Source of the DNA: Sphingomonas caeni
Lineage (GTDB): Bacteria; Pseudomonadota; Alphaproteobacteria; Sphingomonadales; Sphingomonadaceae
Reading direction: 5' to 3'
DNA: 64,000 bases
Assembly: GCF_026013415.1 (NCBI RefSeq)
Contig: NZ_JAPDOK010000005.1
Span: 124,001-188,000, forward strand
Part shown: positions 39,037 to 47,136 of the stretch, piece by piece
Layout: the number at the start of each line of letters is the position of its first letter
How positions within the stretch are numbered: the first letter of the stretch is position 1
The notes under the pieces: generated by a model
Seen by the model: the letters and a program-made list of their open reading frames with translations, nothing else
Databases searched by the model: none
What the model was told of the DNA's origin: nothing
Position numbers and translations under genes: made by a program

Positions 39037-39681
39037 TCACCCCGCCCTGAAATTCGCCCCGAACAGCAGTATCTCCGCATCGGGCGGCGACACTTGCAGC
39101 GTCCCCCCGCCCTGCGTCACCAGCGCATGCACCAGATAGGCCGCCGCCGCGCGCGGGGTGATCGGCACCTCGTCCTTGCCCCCGGCCAGGGCGCTGCGCA
39201 GCTCGGGATCGAGCACGATCCGCGCGCCATCCGCGCGCACCACGATCTCGACCTGCCCGGAATTCATCTCCGCGCCGATATCGAGCTGCCCGCCGCGGAT
39301 CAGCGCGTCGCCCGCGATCAGCGCGAGGTTCAGCAGCACCTTGATCGCCTGCTTGGGCAGCACCGGATCATCGACCATCCAGCCGACATTGACGCGATGA
39401 TTGTCGCCGAACAGCCCCTCGATCGCCGCCTGGGCCTCGCGCGTATCGACCGTCTCGCCGAACCCGCCCGCCGCGCCGAACGCCAGCCGGAAGAATTTGA
39501 GCTTGTTCGCCGATGCCTTGGCGCTCTCGTTGAGCAGCTCGAGGCAGCGCGCACGCATTTCGGGGTCATGCTCGTCGGCGAGCAATTCGAGCCCGTTGTT
39601 GAGCGCACCCACAGGGCTCAACAGGTCGTGGCAGAGCCGCGAGCAGAGCAGGCTGGCGAAGTCGGTCGGACTGATGTTCAA
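39037..39681 (-). CDS. chpT: Histidine phosphotransferase ChpT (DUF2328)
   Basis: A 214-aa phosphotransferase passing phosphate from the kinase CckA to CtrA and CpdR, a core alphaproteobacterial cell-cycle and motility relay. The phospho-His is in SRLCHDLLSPVGALNNGLEL (His18). The C-terminal half is a degenerate ATPase-like domain (QAIKVLLNLALIAGDALIRG). Start ATG 39681. No ctrA or cckA in the window. Confidence 0.9.
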   Translation of the reverse strand: MNISPTDFASLLCSRLCHDLLSPVGALNNGLELLADEHDPEMRARCLELLNESAKASANKLKFFRLAFGAAGGFGETVDTREAQAAIEGLFGDNHRVNVGWMVDDPVLPKQAIKVLLNLALIAGDALIRGGQLDIGAEMNSGQVEIVVRADGARIVLDPELRSALAGGKDEVPITPRAAAAYLVHALVTQGGGTLQVSPPDAEILLFGANFRAG

Positions 39682-39841
39682 CTGCGGGCTCCCGTGTGTG
39701 GCGTCTCTTTGGCGCAGCGCGGCGCGCGCTGCAAGTTAAGGGCGATTCCGCACCCCCCGACCCCAACGCCCCTTGACTAAAAGGTACGAGTATTTTTTAC
39801 CGCGATCACGCCCCGAAGCGGGCACCCAGGGGAGAATCACG

Positions 39842-40978
39842 ATGCGCACCGCACTCTATTTCACCACGCTCGCCGCCGCGCTCGCGCTTCCCGCCGCCGC
39901 TCATGCCACCGACGCCAGCCGCGCACCCTTCGGCACGCTCAAGGACGGCACGCCGGTCGAGGCGATCACCCTCACCAATTCGCATCACATGCGCGTGCGC
40001 GTCATCAGCTATGGCGCGACGCTCCAGGCGGTCGAGGTGCCCGATCGCAAGGGGCGGATCGCCGACGTCGCGCTCGGCTATTCGAGCATCGGCGACTATC
40101 TCGACCATCCCAATTATTTCGGCGTCTCGGTCGGCCGCTTTGCCAACCGCATCCGCCTCGGCCGCTTCAGCATCGACGGCAACAGCTACCAGCTCGCCAC
40201 CAACAACACCGTCAACGCGCTCCATGGCGGCGTGCAGGGCTTCGACAAGCGCCTGTGGAAGGTGGTCGAGGTCGCGAGCGGCCCCACTGCGCACGTCACC
40301 CTCTCCTATGTCAGCCCCGATGGCGAAGAGGGCTATCCCGGCACCCTCACCGTCACCGCCACCTATTCGCTCGACGAGACCAACAACCTCACCGTCGAAT
40401 ACAAGGCGACCACCGACAAACCCACGATCGTCAACCTGACCAACCACGCCTTGTGGAACCTGGCAGGCGAAGGATCGGGCAAGTCGGTCGATAGCCAGGT
40501 GCTGACCATCCCGGCGGACAGCTACAACCCGGTCGATGCCGGCTGGATCCCCACCGGCGAGTTCCGCTCCGTCGCGGGTACGCCCTTTGACTTCCGCAAG
40601 CCCATGGCGATCGGCGCACGCCTCCGCGATTCTCGCGACCCCCAGATCGCGGTCGGCCGTGGCTATGATCACAATTACGTCGTGGCCCGCACCGTATCGC
40701 CGAACCAGCACCTCCTCTCCCGGCTCGTGGACCCGGCGAGCGGCCGCGTGCTGACGATCACCTCGAACCAGCCCGGGGTGCAGGTCTATACCGGCAACTT
40801 CCTCGACGGCACCGTCTCGGGCAAGGGCCACACCCTCTACCGCCAGGGCGACGGCATCGCGCTCGAGCCGCAGATCTTCCCCGATACGCCAAACCGCCCC
40901 GAATTCGGCTCTGCACGCCTCGATCCGGGCCAGACCTACCGGAATGTCATGACCTTCAGCTTCTCGGTGGCCCGCTGA
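39842..40978 (+). CDS. galM: Aldose 1-epimerase (galactose mutarotase), exported
   Basis: A 378-aa mutarotase interconverting alpha and beta anomers of sugars. Signal peptide 1-23 (YFTTLAAALALPAAAHA). Catalytic segments: GRFANRIRLGRF, ALHGGVQGFDKRLW (His), NLTNHALWNLAGEG (His) and GIALEPQIFPDTPNRPEF (Glu). The periplasmic form is in keeping with the exported arabinofuranosidase whose ATG overlaps its stop (TGATG). Confidence 0.93.
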   Translation: MRTALYFTTLAAALALPAAAHATDASRAPFGTLKDGTPVEAITLTNSHHMRVRVISYGATLQAVEVPDRKGRIADVALGYSSIGDYLDHPNYFGVSVGRFANRIRLGRFSIDGNSYQLATNNTVNALHGGVQGFDKRLWKVVEVASGPTAHVTLSYVSPDGEEGYPGTLTVTATYSLDETNNLTVEYKATTDKPTIVNLTNHALWNLAGEGSGKSVDSQVLTIPADSYNPVDAGWIPTGEFRSVAGTPFDFRKPMAIGARLRDSRDPQIAVGRGYDHNYVVARTVSPNQHLLSRLVDPASGRVLTITSNQPGVQVYTGNFLDGTVSGKGHTLYRQGDGIALEPQIFPDTPNRPEFGSARLDPGQTYRNVMTFSFSVAR

Positions 40979-42522
40979 TGCGCATGCTCAAGACCGCCCT
41001 CGCCGCGCTCGCGCTCGCCGCGACGCCCGCCGCGGCCGATCCCGTGCCGGTCACCATCGGCACCACGCCCGGCGCCACCATCAACCGAGACATCTTCGGC
41101 CAGTTCGCCGAGCATCTCGGCACCGGCATTTATGGCGGCGTCTGGGTCGGCCCGGATTCGCCCATCCCCAATGTCCGCGGCATCCGCAGTGACGTGGTGG
41201 CGGCGCTGCGCGCGCTCCACGTCCCCAATGTCCGCTGGCCCGGCGGCTGTTTCGCCGACGAATATCATTGGCGAAAGGGCATCGGCGCCCCCGCGCTGCG
41301 TCCCTCGACGCTCAACGCCAATTGGGGCGGCGTGATCGAGCCGAACACGTTCGGCACCCACGAGTTCATGGACTTCGCCGACCAGATCGGCGCCGAGATC
41401 TTCCTCTCGGTCAATATCGGCTCGGGCACGCCCGAGGAGGCGGCCGACTGGCTCGAATATATGACCGGCGACGGCCCCAGCACGCTCGCCAAGGAGCGCG
41501 CCGCCAACGGCCGCGCCAAGCCGTGGAACGTCAAATATCTCGGCCTCGGCAACGAGAATTGGGGCTGCGGCGGCGCCATGTCGAACGACCATTATGTCGA
41601 GGAAATGAAGCGCTTCGCCCATTACACCCGCAACCTGAACCCGGCCCAGACCGGCGCCAACGCGATGAAGCGCGTCGCGGTCGGCTGGGACAGCGGCAAG
41701 AGCGACTATACCGAATCGGTGATGCAGGCCTGGAAGAGCAAGGTCTGGAGCTGGGACATCGAAGGCATCTCGCTCCACAACTACACCGTCGCCGGCTGGC
41801 CCCCGCATTTGCCCAGCTCGAATTTCGGCGAGGATGACTATGCGAACCTGCTCGCGGACAATCAGCGCATGGACACGCTGATCGCCAAGCAGACCGCGAT
41901 CATGGACCGCTACGATCCCGAGAAGAAGCTGTTCCTGGCGGTCGACGAATGGGGCGCCTGGCTCGCGCCCAATCCGGGCAGCAACCCCGGCTTCCTCCAG
42001 CAGCAGAATTCGATGCGCGACGCGATCCTCGCCGCGGTCGACATCAACGTCTTCATGCGCCACGCCGACCGCGTCCGCGTCGCCAATATCGCCCAGATGG
42101 CCAATGTCCTCCAGGCGATGGTGCTCACCGACGGTCCCCGCATGGTGCTCACCCCGACCTATCACGTCTTCCGGATGTACGTGCCCTTCCAGGACGCGGT
42201 CGCGGTGCCGGTAACCTATGCCGCCGGGACCTATACCCGCGGCAAATGGTCGATGCCCCGCCTCGATGCCTTCGCCGCGCGGGCAAAGGACGGCACGCTA
42301 TGGCTCGCGGTGACCAATGTCGACCCGAACCAGCCGCTGGAGATCGCCCTCACCGGACGTTCGGCCAAGGGTGAGGTGCTCACCGCGCCCAAGGTGGATT
42401 CGATCAACACGTTCGACGCCCCCAACGCCGTGACGCCGAAGCCGATCGACGCGCGCGGCAGCGGCGGCCGGCTGGTGCTCACCCTCCCCGCGAAGTCGGT
42501 CGCGGTGGTGGCGATCCGCTAG
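40978..42522 (+). CDS. Alpha-L-arabinofuranosidase, GH51
   Basis: A 514-aa retaining glycosidase releasing L-arabinose from arabinan or arabinoxylan side chains. Signal peptide 1-20 (LKTALAALALAATPAAA). The acid/base Glu is in LGLGNENWGCGG, the nucleophile Glu in FLAVDEWGAWL; the opening FGQFAEHLGTGIYGGVWVG is typical of GH51. The C-terminal beta domain closes KSVAVVAIR. Coupled to galM; overlaps the convergent gene by 4 nt. Confidence 0.93.
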   Translation: MRMLKTALAALALAATPAAADPVPVTIGTTPGATINRDIFGQFAEHLGTGIYGGVWVGPDSPIPNVRGIRSDVVAALRALHVPNVRWPGGCFADEYHWRKGIGAPALRPSTLNANWGGVIEPNTFGTHEFMDFADQIGAEIFLSVNIGSGTPEEAADWLEYMTGDGPSTLAKERAANGRAKPWNVKYLGLGNENWGCGGAMSNDHYVEEMKRFAHYTRNLNPAQTGANAMKRVAVGWDSGKSDYTESVMQAWKSKVWSWDIEGISLHNYTVAGWPPHLPSSNFGEDDYANLLADNQRMDTLIAKQTAIMDRYDPEKKLFLAVDEWGAWLAPNPGSNPGFLQQQNSMRDAILAAVDINVFMRHADRVRVANIAQMANVLQAMVLTDGPRMVLTPTYHVFRMYVPFQDAVAVPVTYAAGTYTRGKWSMPRLDAFAARAKDGTLWLAVTNVDPNQPLEIALTGRSAKGEVLTAPKVDSINTFDAPNAVTPKPIDARGSGGRLVLTLPAKSVAVVAIR

Positions 42523-43283
42523 AGCGCCGGCGGCGAAGCGGTCGTCCTCACGCCGAGATAGAAGGTCCCCGACCACGGCGTATCGCCCCCCAGCACGATC
42601 CCGCGCGGAACGCGCTGGGGTGGCTGCCATGCGCCGTCGTGCGCCCCGCATCCCTCGTCGGTGCAGTTCCACGCCGCACCGCCGTTCGACATGAGATTGA
42701 GGGTCAGCGTCTCGCCGCTCGGCAATAGCCCCGCCGCGGGCATGTAAGCCGTGCCCCCGAAATTCACCTCGCGCAGCATCGCATGGACATTGCCGACCAG
42801 CACCACCACCCGCGTGCTCGGATCGGGCGAAGCCGCGCGCAGCCGCTCGGCCATCATCACCTCATAGCGCGCCGGATCGAACGGCCCCGTCCATGCCGGC
42901 TGGAACGCCACCACCCGGCGCACCCGCCCCTCACGCACCAGCAGCCTCAGCCGCTCGAACAGCGCCAGATAAGCCAGGCTCGACCGCCCGTCGCGCGTCG
43001 TCCACATCCGCGCCTCGAGCAATGCCGCCTTCGCCGCCTCGCCCCCATCCGAGGCGATCCAGGCGTCGATCAGCGGCTGATCGCTCTCGAGCTGCTCCAC
43101 CGCCGCGACCACGGGCCGCTGGTCGCCGGCATGGCATACCAGCTCGGCATAGGCCGCGGGCGCCTCGGCGGTCCCATGGCTTTCGCCGGCGACGATCCAG
43201 CGGGAGGGCCGCGCCCATAGCGCCTCCACCCCGGGCAGGTCGGGGCATGGGGCCAATGCAAGCGCCAGCGCGGCAGCGATCAT
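42519..43283 (-). CDS. Secreted protein of ChaN/EreA/TraB-like fold (tentative)
   Basis: A 254-aa protein with a short hydrophobic N-terminus (MIAAALALALAPCPDLPG). The segment WIVAGESHGTAEAPAAYAEL (Glu-x-His) and the late VVLVGNVHAMLREV resemble the paired Glu/His and GN-x-H motifs of the ChaN/EreA/Tiki-type superfamily, suggesting a metal-dependent hydrolase or heme-binding protein. The C-terminal third has WNCTDEGCGAHDG, a possible disulfide. Family call is weak. Confidence 0.5.
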   Translation of the reverse strand: MIAAALALALAPCPDLPGVEALWARPSRWIVAGESHGTAEAPAAYAELVCHAGDQRPVVAAVEQLESDQPLIDAWIASDGGEAAKAALLEARMWTTRDGRSSLAYLALFERLRLLVREGRVRRVVAFQPAWTGPFDPARYEVMMAERLRAASPDPSTRVVVLVGNVHAMLREVNFGGTAYMPAAGLLPSGETLTLNLMSNGGAAWNCTDEGCGAHDGAWQPPQRVPRGIVLGGDTPWSGTFYLGVRTTASPPAL

Positions 43284-43374
43284 CCCGGTCTCCTCTTCGG
43301 AAGCCCGAGCCTATGGCCGCCAACCAGGCCCGGCAATCGCCCGCGATTGGGGTACTAGCTTGTACGAGCGATGA

Positions 43375-43498
43375 ATCCTCCCCCGCCAGGGGGAGGTGGC
43401 GCCGAAGGCGTCGGAGGGGGAGGACACGGCACAGACGTGGCCGCCGTCCTCCCCCTCCGTCACGCTGCGCGTGACACCTCCCCCTGGCGGGGGAGGAT
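43375..43498. repeat. Long inverted repeat (REP/BIME-like)
   Basis: A perfect 24-bp inverted pair, 43375-43398 against 43475-43498 (core CCTCCCCCGCCAGGGGGAGG), encloses a second inverted pair built on GGAGGGGGAGGAC/GTCCTCCCCCTCC. It fills most of the 234-nt gap. Confidence 0.9.
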
Positions 43499-43517
43499 GC
43501 GTTGAATGTCGATCGCC

Positions 43518-43667
43518 CTAGACGACCCGGCGTCCGGTGAAGAGCTGGATCAGCCCCACCACCAGCGCGATCACCAGTAGGATATGGATCAGCCCCGCGC
43601 CGATATGGAGCGTGAACCCCAGCAGCCACAGAACCACCAGGATGACGACGACGGTCCAGAGCATCAT
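43518..43667 (-). CDS. lmo0937-family small membrane protein
   Basis: 49 aa, two TM helices: MLWTVVVILVVLWLLGF and GLIHILLVIALVVGLIQLF, ending GRRVV. AAGGAG lies 5 nt before the ATG at 43667. This is the widespread lmo0937/DUF5670 small membrane family, often stress induced; function unknown. The longer frame from 43904 is not real. Confidence 0.85.
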   Translation of the reverse strand: MMLWTVVVILVVLWLLGFTLHIGAGLIHILLVIALVVGLIQLFTGRRVV

Positions 43668-43726
43668 ACTCTCCTTGAAAACGTTTTCCTGCCAACGCGT
43701 TGCGCCGACGGAACGTTCCCGGGAGA

Positions 43727-44383
43727 TCAGTCGCGGTCCGGCGCCCCCAACGGGAAATAGTGGCGATATTTCCGCCCCTCCTCCACTGCGCGCGCGAATG
43801 AAGGCCGCACCAGCAGCTTCGCGCGATAGGCCCGCACGGTCGGGAATTGCTCGCCGATCGGGTGCACCCAATCGGCATAGAAAAGCGAAGGCCCAGCCGC
43901 GCAATCGGCCATCGAGAAATCCTCGCCCGCCGCCCAGCTCCGCCCGCTCAGCCGTTCCTCCAGCCAGGCATAGGCGGTATCCAGCGCGGCCCGCGCCTTC
44001 TCCATCGCCTCGCCCTTGCGGTCCGCCTTCTCCGCCCGCAGCGCCTCGAATACGGGCCCCGACATGGCATTCATGACGTGGAGATCGAAGAACCGGTCCA
44101 TGAACCGCACTTCGAGCGCGGCCTCGGGATCGGCGGGCACCATTCGCCGCGCTTCGCCGTGATGCAGGTCGAGATATTCGATGATGATCGAGGTCTCGGC
44201 CACCGTCCGCCCGTCATCCACCAGCACCGGAAACTTTCCGATCGGCCAGAGCTTCGCCAGTTCCTCCCCCACCCCCGGTTCTTCCACATTCCGGTAGGTG
44301 AAGGGCAATTCGCGCTCCCACAAAGCGGTCAGCACCTTCTGGCAATAGGAGGAGAAGGGGTGCGAATAGAGGGTGAGGGTCAT
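43727..44383 (-). CDS. Glutathione S-transferase family protein
   Basis: A 218-aa cytosolic GST. N-terminal thioredoxin-like domain: LTLYSHPFSSYCQKVLTALW, KFPVLVDDGRTVAETSIIIE (cis-Pro and glutathione-binding). C-terminal helical domain with LSGRSWAAGEDFSMADCAAG (N-capping box). Start MTLTLYS at 44383. A TTAGGT/ACCTTA palindrome lies just upstream. Confidence 0.9.
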   Translation of the reverse strand: MTLTLYSHPFSSYCQKVLTALWERELPFTYRNVEEPGVGEELAKLWPIGKFPVLVDDGRTVAETSIIIEYLDLHHGEARRMVPADPEAALEVRFMDRFFDLHVMNAMSGPVFEALRAEKADRKGEAMEKARAALDTAYAWLEERLSGRSWAAGEDFSMADCAAGPSLFYADWVHPIGEQFPTVRAYRAKLLVRPSFARAVEEGRKYRHYFPLGAPDRD

Positions 44384-44394
44384 GGCCAACTCCA

Positions 44395-44418
44395 ATAGTA
44401 AGGTTTTTACCTAACCAA
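44395..44418. promoter_or_regulatory. Possible operator upstream of the GST gene
   Basis: GTTAGGT-AAAA-ACCTTAC on the minus strand, symmetric but for one base pair, directly upstream of the GST ribosome binding site. Resembles operators of HxlR-type repressors. Tentative. Confidence 0.3.
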
Positions 44419-44439
44419 TTACCGCCACCTTGACCAGCC

Positions 44440-44835
44440 CTAAAACACGCCCAAATCCACCGGCTCGAATCCCGGTCCCTGTGCCTGCCACGCCGTCACC
44501 GCCTCCCCCGCGACGATCAGCCACAGCTTCCCGTCCGCTTCCGCCATCGCCGCATCGGTCGCCGAGGGCGTCGCGTCCCCACGGGGATGCGAATGCCAGT
44601 ATCCAACCAGTTTCGCCCCGCCCGCCCGCTCGGCCTTCAGCGCCGCGAACAAGGCCTTCGGGTCGATCTCGAACCGCGTCTCCGGCGTTTCCGACACATT
44701 CTCAGTCACTTGAACCGCATCGATCCGGTCCCTATCTCCAAACAGCAGCCCGCACGCCTCGCGCGGCGCCGCGTCCGCGGCCGCCCGCTGGATTGTGTCG
44801 ATAACACACCTTGAAATCCTACACCGCGACCCCAT
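44440..44835 (-). CDS. JAMM/Mov34 (MPN) domain protein
   Basis: A 131-aa metalloprotease-fold protein. The JAMM motif is intact: Glu in AAPREACGLLFG, then LVGYWHSHPRGDATPSATDAA with two His and the Asp. Bacterial stand-alone members cleave ubiquitin-like or sulfur-carrier fusions. No such partner lies nearby. Start ATG 44835, 14 nt from the divergent pseudouridine synthase start; the ribosome binding site is weak. Confidence 0.87.
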   Translation of the reverse strand: MGSRCRISRCVIDTIQRAAADAAPREACGLLFGDRDRIDAVQVTENVSETPETRFEIDPKALFAALKAERAGGAKLVGYWHSHPRGDATPSATDAAMAEADGKLWLIVAGEAVTAWQAQGPGFEPVDLGVF

Positions 44836-44848
44836 TTATCGGAGCATA

Positions 44849-45811
44849 ATGGACCGGGGGGTTTCTACAATCGAAGCTCGGATTTCGGACAGTGCCGATG
44901 GCTGGCGGCTCGACCGCGCCCTCGCCGACGCTGTCCCCTCTCTTTCCCGCGAACGTCTCAAAGCGCTGATCGCATCGGGCCTCGTCATCGGTCCCGATGG
45001 GCCCGCGCGCGATCCGTCTCGCAAGGCCGCGGCCGGCACGCTGTTCAGCGTGACCGTTCCCGCGCCCGCGCCGCTCGAGAACGAAGCGCAGGATATCGCG
45101 CTGAACATCGCGTATGAGGACGAAGACCTGATCGTGGTCGACAAACCCGCGGGCCTCGTCGTCCATCCCGCCGCCGGAAATCTCGACGGCACGCTGGTCA
45201 ACGCGCTGCTCCATCATTGCGGCGGCAGCCTGTCGGGGATCGGCGGGGTCGCGCGGCCCGGAATCGTCCACCGGATCGACAAGGACACGTCGGGACTGAT
45301 CGTGGTCGCCAAGACCGACGCCGCGCATCTCGGCCTCTCGGCCCAGTTCAAGGCGCACAGTATCGACCGCCGCTATCAGGCGATCGTGATCGGCCATCTG
45401 CGGATGCTCGCGGGAACGGTGGACGCCCCGCTCGGCCGCTCGTCGAGCAACCGCAAGAAGATGTCGGTGGTGCACGAAGGCCGCGGCAAGCATGCCGTGA
45501 CCCATTGGCGCAAGCTGGAGGCGCTGCAGGGCGCCGACCTGGTCGAATGCAGGCTCGAAACGGGCCGCACGCATCAGGTCCGCGTGCATATGGCGTCGAT
45601 CGGTCACCCCCTTGCGGGCGACCCCGCCTACGCCCGCCCCACCGGACAACTTGGGAGCCTGGGGCGCGTTTTGGAAACCTTGAATTTCCGGCGCCAGGCC
45701 TTGCACGCCGCGCATCTGGGGTTCATTCACCCCGTCAAAAGCATCGCTTTGTCCTTCGATAGCGAAATGCCGTCGGACATGCGGGAACTCTACAATAAAC
45801 TCATCGTATGA
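44849..45811 (+). CDS. rluD: RluD-type 23S rRNA pseudouridine synthase
   Basis: A 320-aa enzyme. An S4 RNA-binding domain (WRLDRALADAVPSLSRERLK) comes first. The catalytic domain has the nucleophilic Asp in PGIVHRIDKDTSGLIVVAKT, plus YEDEDLIVVDKPAGLVVHPA and the late LETGRTHQVRVHMA. RluD makes pseudouridines in helix 69 of 23S rRNA; specificity for RluD over other RluA-family members is inferred. Start ATG 44849 (GGAG upstream). It lies 56 nt before rpoH. Confidence 0.9.
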   Translation: MDRGVSTIEARISDSADGWRLDRALADAVPSLSRERLKALIASGLVIGPDGPARDPSRKAAAGTLFSVTVPAPAPLENEAQDIALNIAYEDEDLIVVDKPAGLVVHPAAGNLDGTLVNALLHHCGGSLSGIGGVARPGIVHRIDKDTSGLIVVAKTDAAHLGLSAQFKAHSIDRRYQAIVIGHLRMLAGTVDAPLGRSSSNRKKMSVVHEGRGKHAVTHWRKLEALQGADLVECRLETGRTHQVRVHMASIGHPLAGDPAYARPTGQLGSLGRVLETLNFRRQALHAAHLGFIHPVKSIALSFDSEMPSDMRELYNKLIV

Positions 45812-45818
45812 TTTTTAC

Positions 45819-45845
45819 GGCGCATTGCCTCTTCTGGGATGCGCC
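45819..45845 (+). promoter_or_regulatory. Hairpin in the rluD-rpoH gap
   Basis: GGCGCAT (45819-45825) pairs with ATGCGCC (45839-45845) over a 13-nt loop, about 23 nt before the rpoH start. It could be a weak rluD terminator or a leader structure of rpoH. Confidence 0.35.
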
Positions 45846-45867
45846 CTGTTGAAAGGGAGAAGTGATC

Positions 45868-46770
45868 ATGGCTAGCGGAAGCAACGTCCCTGCGACGATT
45901 CCCGCGCTTGGCGGTGAGGCAAGCCTCAACCGCTACCTTGCCGAGATCAAGAAGTTTCCGATCCTGGCGCCCGAGCAGGAATATATGCTCGCCAAGCGCT
46001 TCCAGGAGCATGGCGACCCCGAGGCCGCGGCCCAGCTCGTCACCTCGCATCTGCGCCTCGTGGCGAAGATCGCGATGGGCTATCGCGGCTACGGCCTGCC
46101 CGTCAGCGAGCTGATTTCCGAAGGGAATATCGGCCTGATGCAGGGCGTGAAGAAGTTCGAGCCCGATCGCGGCTTCCGCCTGGCGACCTATGCCATGTGG
46201 TGGATTCGCGCCTCGATCCAGGAATTCATCCTGCGCAGCTGGTCGCTCGTGAAGATGGGCACCACCGCGGCGCAGAAGAAGCTGTTCTTCAACCTGCGCC
46301 GGATGAAGGCCAAGCTCGACGCGTTCGAGGATGGCGATCTCTCCCCCGAAAATCTCGCCAAGATCGCCACCGATCTCGGCGTAACCGAGGAGGAAGTGAC
46401 CTCGATGAACCGCCGCATGGCGATGGGCGGGGATACCTCGCTCAACGTCCCCATGCGCGAGGATGGCGAGGGCCAGTGGCAGGATTGGCTGCAGGACGAC
46501 AGCGCGCTTCAGGACGAAGTCCTGGCCGAGACGCAGGAAGCCGATGTCCGCCACGAGATGCTCGTGTCGGCGATGTCGGACCTCAACGATCGCGAGCGCC
46601 ACATCCTCACCGAGCGTCGCCTGACCGACGATCCCAAGACGCTCGAGGAACTCTCGCAGGTCTATAATGTCAGCCGCGAACGCGTCCGCCAGATCGAGGT
46701 GCGCGCGTTCGAAAAGCTGCAAAAGGCGATGATGCGGATTGCCGGCGAGAAAAGGCTGCTGACGGTTTGA
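45868..46770 (+). CDS. rpoH: Heat-shock sigma factor RpoH (sigma-32)
   Basis: A 300-aa sigma factor. Opening LNRYLAEIKKFPILAPEQEY, region 2 HLRLVAKIAMGYRGYGLP and ATYAMWWIRASIQEFIL, RpoH box QKKLFFNLRRMKAKL, and region 4 LSQVYNVSRERVRQIEVRAF. ATG 45868 is chosen over GTG 45862, with GGGAG 8 nt before. It directs chaperone and protease genes after heat or envelope stress; alphaproteobacteria often have more than one copy. Confidence 0.97.
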   Translation: MASGSNVPATIPALGGEASLNRYLAEIKKFPILAPEQEYMLAKRFQEHGDPEAAAQLVTSHLRLVAKIAMGYRGYGLPVSELISEGNIGLMQGVKKFEPDRGFRLATYAMWWIRASIQEFILRSWSLVKMGTTAAQKKLFFNLRRMKAKLDAFEDGDLSPENLAKIATDLGVTEEEVTSMNRRMAMGGDTSLNVPMREDGEGQWQDWLQDDSALQDEVLAETQEADVRHEMLVSAMSDLNDRERHILTERRLTDDPKTLEELSQVYNVSRERVRQIEVRAFEKLQKAMMRIAGEKRLLTV

Positions 46771-46780
46771 CCTTCCTAAG

Positions 46781-46806
46781 CCCCTCCCCTGAAAGGGAGG
46801 GGTTTT
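46781..46806 (+). terminator. Intrinsic terminator of rpoH
   Basis: CCCCTCCC (46781-46788), 6-nt loop, GGGAGGGG (46795-46802), then TTTT. Confidence 0.85.
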
Positions 46807-47136
46807 GAACCCTTGCAATGTTGGATTCCAAAGGCTTAGCTGGCCCAGCCGATCCCTGGCTGCTCTTTGAAACCGTCGATCGCAATCAGTTCGCCACAGA
46901 CGATGTTCGCCGCCTTCCCGCCTCGCCGAAACATGCGGACCAGTGTCAAGTTAGTGTCAACTTTGACGCCGCCTCACGGCTTCGGCAGCGGCGCCAGTAA
47001 GTGCGAGCGCCCGCTCGCGCCGACGATCACCACCGCGTCATAGGTCCATACAGTGTGCCAACCATGCAACACACTGCGCCATCCCGGCACGCCTGACACA
47101 GGCTGAAACGCGATCGCCGTTGCCCCGCCCGGAACG
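46807..47136. other. Gene-poor stretch with a diverged intergenic repeat
   Basis: No convincing gene. 46810-46937 resembles 59555-59683 at several spaced blocks (CCCTTGCAATG, GCTCTTTGA, GTCGATC, AAACATGCG) with nearly equal spacing. The 60-codon ORF at 46818 is not conserved in frame between the two copies. AGTGTCAA occurs twice near 46944. Confidence 0.5.

Noticed and set aside
46818..47000. 60-codon ORF after rpoH
   Set aside because: The related sequence at 59.6 kb is out of frame relative to it, so the similarity is at nucleotide level only; no ribosome binding site.
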